Assembly: GCF_000381085.1 (NCBI RefSeq)
Contig: NZ_KB905902.1
Location: 112,308-176,307 of the forward strand
Direction of reading: 5' to 3'
Source: Thiomicrorhabdus arctica DSM 13458
GTDB lineage: Bacteria > Pseudomonadota > Gammaproteobacteria > Thiomicrospirales > Thiomicrospiraceae
DNA: 64,000 bases
Shown here: positions 56,437 through 64,000 of the stretch, in pieces
Layout of the letters: each line of letters starts with the position of its first letter
How positions within the stretch are numbered: position 1 is the stretch's first letter
Notes under the pieces: generated by a model
What the model was told of the DNA's origin: nothing
Seen by the model: only the letters and a program-made list of their open reading frames with translations
The model's database searches: none
Translations under genes and position numbers: made by a program

Positions 56437-57818
56437 AGGAATTAGCCAATAGTTCAACACACACGTTGATGAGTCATTCAAAAAAGCAATGTTTATTGAG
56501 ATCGATACTCAATAGTCGCTCTTTCTTAAAGGGGGTTTGGGCATTAAGTTTCGCGACTTTTCTAGCCATTCCCGCGCTTGGAATGGCTGAGACTGAGTCC
56601 TCGATAGATCCTCAGCTGAAAGAGCTTTTTACACTCGCACTTGCGCACAACCCTAATATAGAAATGGCTAAATCGGACATTGATATAAACGGGTATCAAT
56701 TCGACCTTTCACGAAGTGAAGGGGGTCCAACCGTACAGCTTATTTCTGAATTAAGTTACTCTTGGGGCAAAGAAAAAGAGTTTGGACGAACGGCTAATCA
56801 ACTTAGAGCAAGTTATCCTCTCTATCAACCGGAGATAAAAGCGCGTACTGACGTGTCCAAACAGGCTTTGGAAGTTGCAAAACAAGCCGTTAAAATTAGC
56901 CAACAAGACATTCTGCTTGAGATTGCAATGCAGTATTATGAATACTGGCAACAGCAAGCAGAGTGGGATTTTTTAGGAAAGGAGCGACAGACCTATTTGG
57001 GTCTACTTGAACAGTCCAAAAGCCGTTTTCAGTTAGGTTATCAAGACTTAAATGACCTGACTGAAATACAGGCCAAAATAGACAACATAAGAGCACGCCA
57101 AATTGCAGTTCAACAGAAGATGGAGAACGTGTATTTTAAACTAACGGAGTTGGTGAATAGTTCATTTGATATGAGTGGATTTACTAGACGGAATACCTTA
57201 CCAAAAAGGTTCACTCATTTACCGAGTAAAAACATCAGTAAGAATGATCAGGCCTGGACAGATTTAATCAGTCATAATCCCGCCATTATGGAAGCTGATA
57301 ATCAAATTAGTCTGATCGGTAAGCAAGTTAAAGTTGAAAAGTTGAGTGATGGTCCGCAGGTAGAGTTGTTTACGTCTTATATCTACAATGACAGTAATGG
57401 ACATTATTATGATGATATGCAAGGTTTAAAAGGGGGGGTGCAAATTAGAATACCAATTTACCTTTCAGGGAGAACCGAAGCCAAAATATCTAAAACTAAA
57501 GCGAGTAAGCAACAGATCGAAACGAAAAAAGACATACTGATAAATAAAATTATTAGGGTTGCTCAACAAGCTCAGGTCTCATATGACCTAGGTATACAGC
57601 AGTTGTCATTGTTGCAGAAAGCCATTGAATCAAATAAGCAAGCCATTCAAGCGATTGAAAGCGGCATGAGTACTGGCAATAGAAATATGATGGATCTTCT
57701 AAAAGCATACAGTGATCTGCATACAGCTGAAAAAACCATTCCAATATTAAAAGCTAAGTTATGGCAATATTGGTGGCAACTGCAATGGGTGACAGGTCAT
57801 CTTGCCCAAGCACAGTAG
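56433..57818 (+). CDS. cusC: TolC-family outer-membrane channel (CusC-like)
   Basis: 461 aa; starts 4 nt inside cusA. A long N-terminus of about 50 residues precedes the signal-like hydrophobic stretch (ALSFATFLAIPALGMAE). Two TolC repeats follow (about 60-260 and 265-455) with long coiled-coil helices (VSKQALEVAKQAVKISQQDILLEIAMQYYEYWQQ and so on). It forms the outer-membrane exit of the CusCBA pump. Unlike E. coli CusC it has no clear lipid-anchor cysteine. A near-copy of the palindrome (57248-57257) codes for Asp-Gln-Ala-Trp. Confidence 0.88.
   Translation: MKELANSSTHTLMSHSKKQCLLRSILNSRSFLKGVWALSFATFLAIPALGMAETESSIDPQLKELFTLALAHNPNIEMAKSDIDINGYQFDLSRSEGGPTVQLISELSYSWGKEKEFGRTANQLRASYPLYQPEIKARTDVSKQALEVAKQAVKISQQDILLEIAMQYYEYWQQQAEWDFLGKERQTYLGLLEQSKSRFQLGYQDLNDLTEIQAKIDNIRARQIAVQQKMENVYFKLTELVNSSFDMSGFTRRNTLPKRFTHLPSKNISKNDQAWTDLISHNPAIMEADNQISLIGKQVKVEKLSDGPQVELFTSYIYNDSNGHYYDDMQGLKGGVQIRIPIYLSGRTEAKISKTKASKQQIETKKDILINKIIRVAQQAQVSYDLGIQQLSLLQKAIESNKQAIQAIESGMSTGNRNMMDLLKAYSDLHTAEKTIPILKAKLWQYWWQLQWVTGHLAQAQ
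57248..57257. repeat. Dispersed palindrome, one-mismatch copy, in CDS
   Basis: TCAGGCCTGG inside the TolC-type gene, coding for Gln-Ala-Trp. Confidence 0.65.
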
Positions 57819-58105
57819 TTTAGAGGGTTTTGGTTTTTCATCTCAACTGACTCTTGCCAATCCCGCAGCAGATTTATAAAGATCAATACAATTAATTTTG
57901 AAACAATATAGGTCATCATTATTATTAGTCGTAGAGATAGGGTTTAGTTTTGAATGAGTTTCAGAGTACTGAACGCATAGTAAGTAAACGTATCATTTTG
58001 TCAATAAAGCTGTGGATAAAATGTCTATGACCGATGGTCTCGGTGGCGTGTTTAGTTCAAATGTCATTAAAAAGTAAAAAAATAGTAAAAAGAATCAAAA
58101 AAGAC

Positions 58106-58133
58106 TTGCGTAGTTTGCGAGATTCGATAGAAT
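58106..58133 (+). promoter_or_regulatory. rRNA promoter P1 candidate
   Basis: TTGCGT (58106-58111) and TAGAAT (58128-58133), 16 nt apart, about 380 nt upstream of the 16S start. Confidence 0.55.
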
Positions 58134-58232
58134 ACGCCCCGTTCCGAAGCAAACACACTTTTAAGTCGTTTGTTCCGGCCCGTTTGTTATGAGAGATCTT
58201 CGGATCGGGTTTAAAATCTTTGAAAATAATAA

Positions 58233-58262
58233 TTGACAAAGAAGTTCAAACCCCCTTATAAT
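58233..58262 (+). promoter_or_regulatory. rRNA promoter P2
   Basis: TTGACA (58233-58238) and TATAAT (58257-58262), 18 nt apart, followed by a short GC-rich discriminator. Both hexamers are consensus. Confidence 0.8.
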
Positions 58263-58515
58263 AAGCGGCTTACCGGGGAGAAAAGCAACGTAGTTGCTTC
58301 ACTTTCCCGAAGAGACCTAAGTTCTTTAAAAATCAGGTAATTCAGAGATAATTTATGTGGAAACTCCTTAAGTGAGTGACGATATAAAAAATCTCGAAAA
58401 CGACAAAATTATGTAGATATGCAAATATCAGGTAGGAGTAATCCTTCCATGCAAAATCTTGTCAATTCCGAGTGTTAGAGCAGAAGTGCTCGTTATAAAT
58501 ATACTAAGCAAGATT

Positions 58516-60061
<1,546 letters not shown>

Positions 60062-60134
60062 AAGACGAAAAAGTCGCGAGCTTGAGTGAGTTTTCACATA
60101 AATTGTCTCTGAATTATCATGAAATGAACGACCC

Positions 60135-60211
<77 letters not shown>

Positions 60212-60215
60212 TATT

Positions 60216-60291
60216 GGGGCTATAGCTCAGCTGGGAGAGCGCCTGCCTTGCACGCAGGAGGTCTGCGGTTCGATCCCGCATAGCTCCACCA
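60216..60291 (+). tRNA. alaT: tRNA-Ala (anticodon TGC)
   Basis: 76 nt including CCA. Anticodon stem-loop CTGCCTTGCACGCAG gives TGC; T-loop GGTTCGATCCC. Four bases after tRNA-Ile, in the usual spacer order. Confidence 0.98.
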
Positions 60292-60760
60292 ATATTACTG
60301 TTAATCTGTTTTTTACCTTCTCTACTTAGTTAGAGACAGGTTGAGAGTTGATTAACAGTTGTATTGATGGTTATTTTTCGCTTGCTTTGCAAGTCATAGA
60401 TAGCCGGAATAACTGAAAGTTCTTTAAAAATTTGGAATAGATCTTAGCGATTATCTAGATTAATCATTTTTAAATGTGTTAATTATTAGACGATCGTTGA
60501 AGAGCCTGAGACGACGCCGACTTTTGTCGACTCAGGTGTCACATGCCACCTTCCAATGGCATGTGGCCAAAGCTTCTAGTGGAGTTCTTTAAAGGTATTT
60601 AAACCGTACTTTAAAAGAATGATGATGCTAGAAAGTATAGGTAAATACATATATATATATTGAGAACACTCAAGCGTATATCATGACAGCGAAACTTTTA
60701 GTTACGTACACTCAATAGACTTTGTAATCAAAAGGCACAAGGTTATTTTTGAGTTGTATA
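60292..60760. other. tRNA-Ala to 23S spacer, 469 nt
   Basis: No gene. It contains boxA-like GTTCTTTAAAAATTT near 60419, a second GTTCTTTAAA near 60592, a hairpin CATGCCA/TGGCATG near 60542-60563, and sequence that pairs with the region after 23S (processing stem, GTATAGTTAAG with CTTAACTATAC). Confidence 0.7.
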
Positions 60761-63628
<2,868 letters not shown>

Positions 63629-63832
63629 ACAACTCAAAAGTAACTTTTGAGTACGTGACTAAAAGTAAGTCATGATATACCTTGAGTGTATCGATATATA
63701 AGAGTGTATAACCTATATACAAAGCGATAAGATCTATTGCAAATGAGAGCGACGTGTCTTAAGATACGCCGCTTGAAAAGAACATTGAGAGTGGATGATT
63801 TATTAATCTGATTGCGCTCTTAGTACCAAATT

Positions 63833-63948
63833 GCTTGGTGACAATAGCGAGATGGAACCACCTGATCCCATTCCGAACTCAGTAGTGAAACGTCTTAGCG
63901 CCGATGGTAGTGTGGGAGTTCCCATGTGAGAGTAGGTCATTGCCAAGC
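63833..63948 (+). rRNA. rrf: 5S ribosomal RNA
   Basis: About 116 nt, from GCTTGGTGACAATAGCG to TCATTGCCAAGC; the two ends pair. The internal loop CCCATTCCGAACTCAG is the 5S signature. Confidence 0.95.
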
Positions 63949-63960
63949 TTATATTCTAAA

Positions 63961-63996
63961 AACCCGTGTTGCCTTAGGCTTCGCGGGTTTTTTTTT
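63961..63996 (+). terminator. rRNA operon terminator
   Basis: AACCCG (63961-63966) pairs with CGGGTT (63984-63989), followed by a run of nine T. Ends the operon 12 nt after 5S. Confidence 0.9.
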
Positions 63997-64000
63997 GGGT

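Larger units (their letters stand above)
57819..58515. other. rRNA operon upstream region, 697 nt
   Basis: No protein gene seen. It contains one consensus DnaA box (58011-58019), two rRNA promoters, and a boxA-like GTTCTTTAAAAA at 58321, before 16S. Confidence 0.7.

Overview
The window looks like the replication-origin region of the chromosome of a free-living, chemolithoautotrophic gammaproteobacterium, probably in the Thiomicrospira/Hydrogenovibrio/Thiomicrorhabdus group. The grounds are a dnaA-dnaN-recF and rpmH-rnpA-yidC-mnmE core, a Calvin-cycle phosphoribulokinase, several c-di-GMP and metal-handling genes, moderate GC and a 16S of gammaproteobacterial type. The genus is an inference from gene content and general 16S character; no alignment was run.

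Layout. 1-8.1 kb: polA (cut by the window edge), thrB, a diguanylate cyclase with a duplicated sensor, an MFS carrier, rluF and a small membrane protein. 8.5-14.9 kb: an HPP-family membrane protein, a VIT1/CCC1 metal carrier, a 2OG-Fe(II) oxygenase divergent from a TonB receptor, and a PepSY protein (probable iron uptake). 14.9-27 kb: formaldehyde detoxification (frmA-fghA), tsaC, DUF3581, an M48 lipoprotein, DUF4197, a PsiE-like protein, a DMT exporter, hemF-hslR, a DUF389 protein and a small outer-membrane barrel. 27-36.8 kb: prk, gyrB, a small heat-shock gene that seems frameshifted, recF, a CDF metal exporter, dnaN and dnaA. 36.8-37.1 kb: oriC, with four DnaA boxes in one orientation. 37.1-43.2 kb: TauE/SafE, a YqaA-like protein, rpmH, rnpA, yidC, a 108-aa unknown and mnmE. 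43.4-51.3 kb: a PstS-like binding protein next to a GGDEF-EAL protein, a small ORF, an RND efflux pair and yigZ. 51.3-57.8 kb: a Cys/His-rich secreted protein and a CusBAC copper/silver efflux operon. 57.8-64 kb: a complete rRNA operon (16S, tRNA-Ile, tRNA-Ala, 23S, 5S) with tandem promoters and a terminator.

To the right of oriC every gene except the TauE gene is on the plus strand. To the left the replication genes and polA are on the minus strand. Most core genes are therefore read away from the origin.

The most striking unexplained signal is a dispersed palindrome with ideal form TGACCAGGCCTGGTCA. Its 10-bp core occurs eight times exactly and seven more times with one mismatch between 6 and 57 kb, in intergenic gaps and in-frame inside genes. 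Other items worth following are two multi-stem intergenic RNA-like structures, an hsp20 gene broken at a run of eight T, a binding-protein/c-di-GMP module, an Asp-box-containing PepSY protein, and repeated AATAGA/TCTATT dyads at two divergent promoters. No insertion sequence, prophage or CRISPR array was seen.
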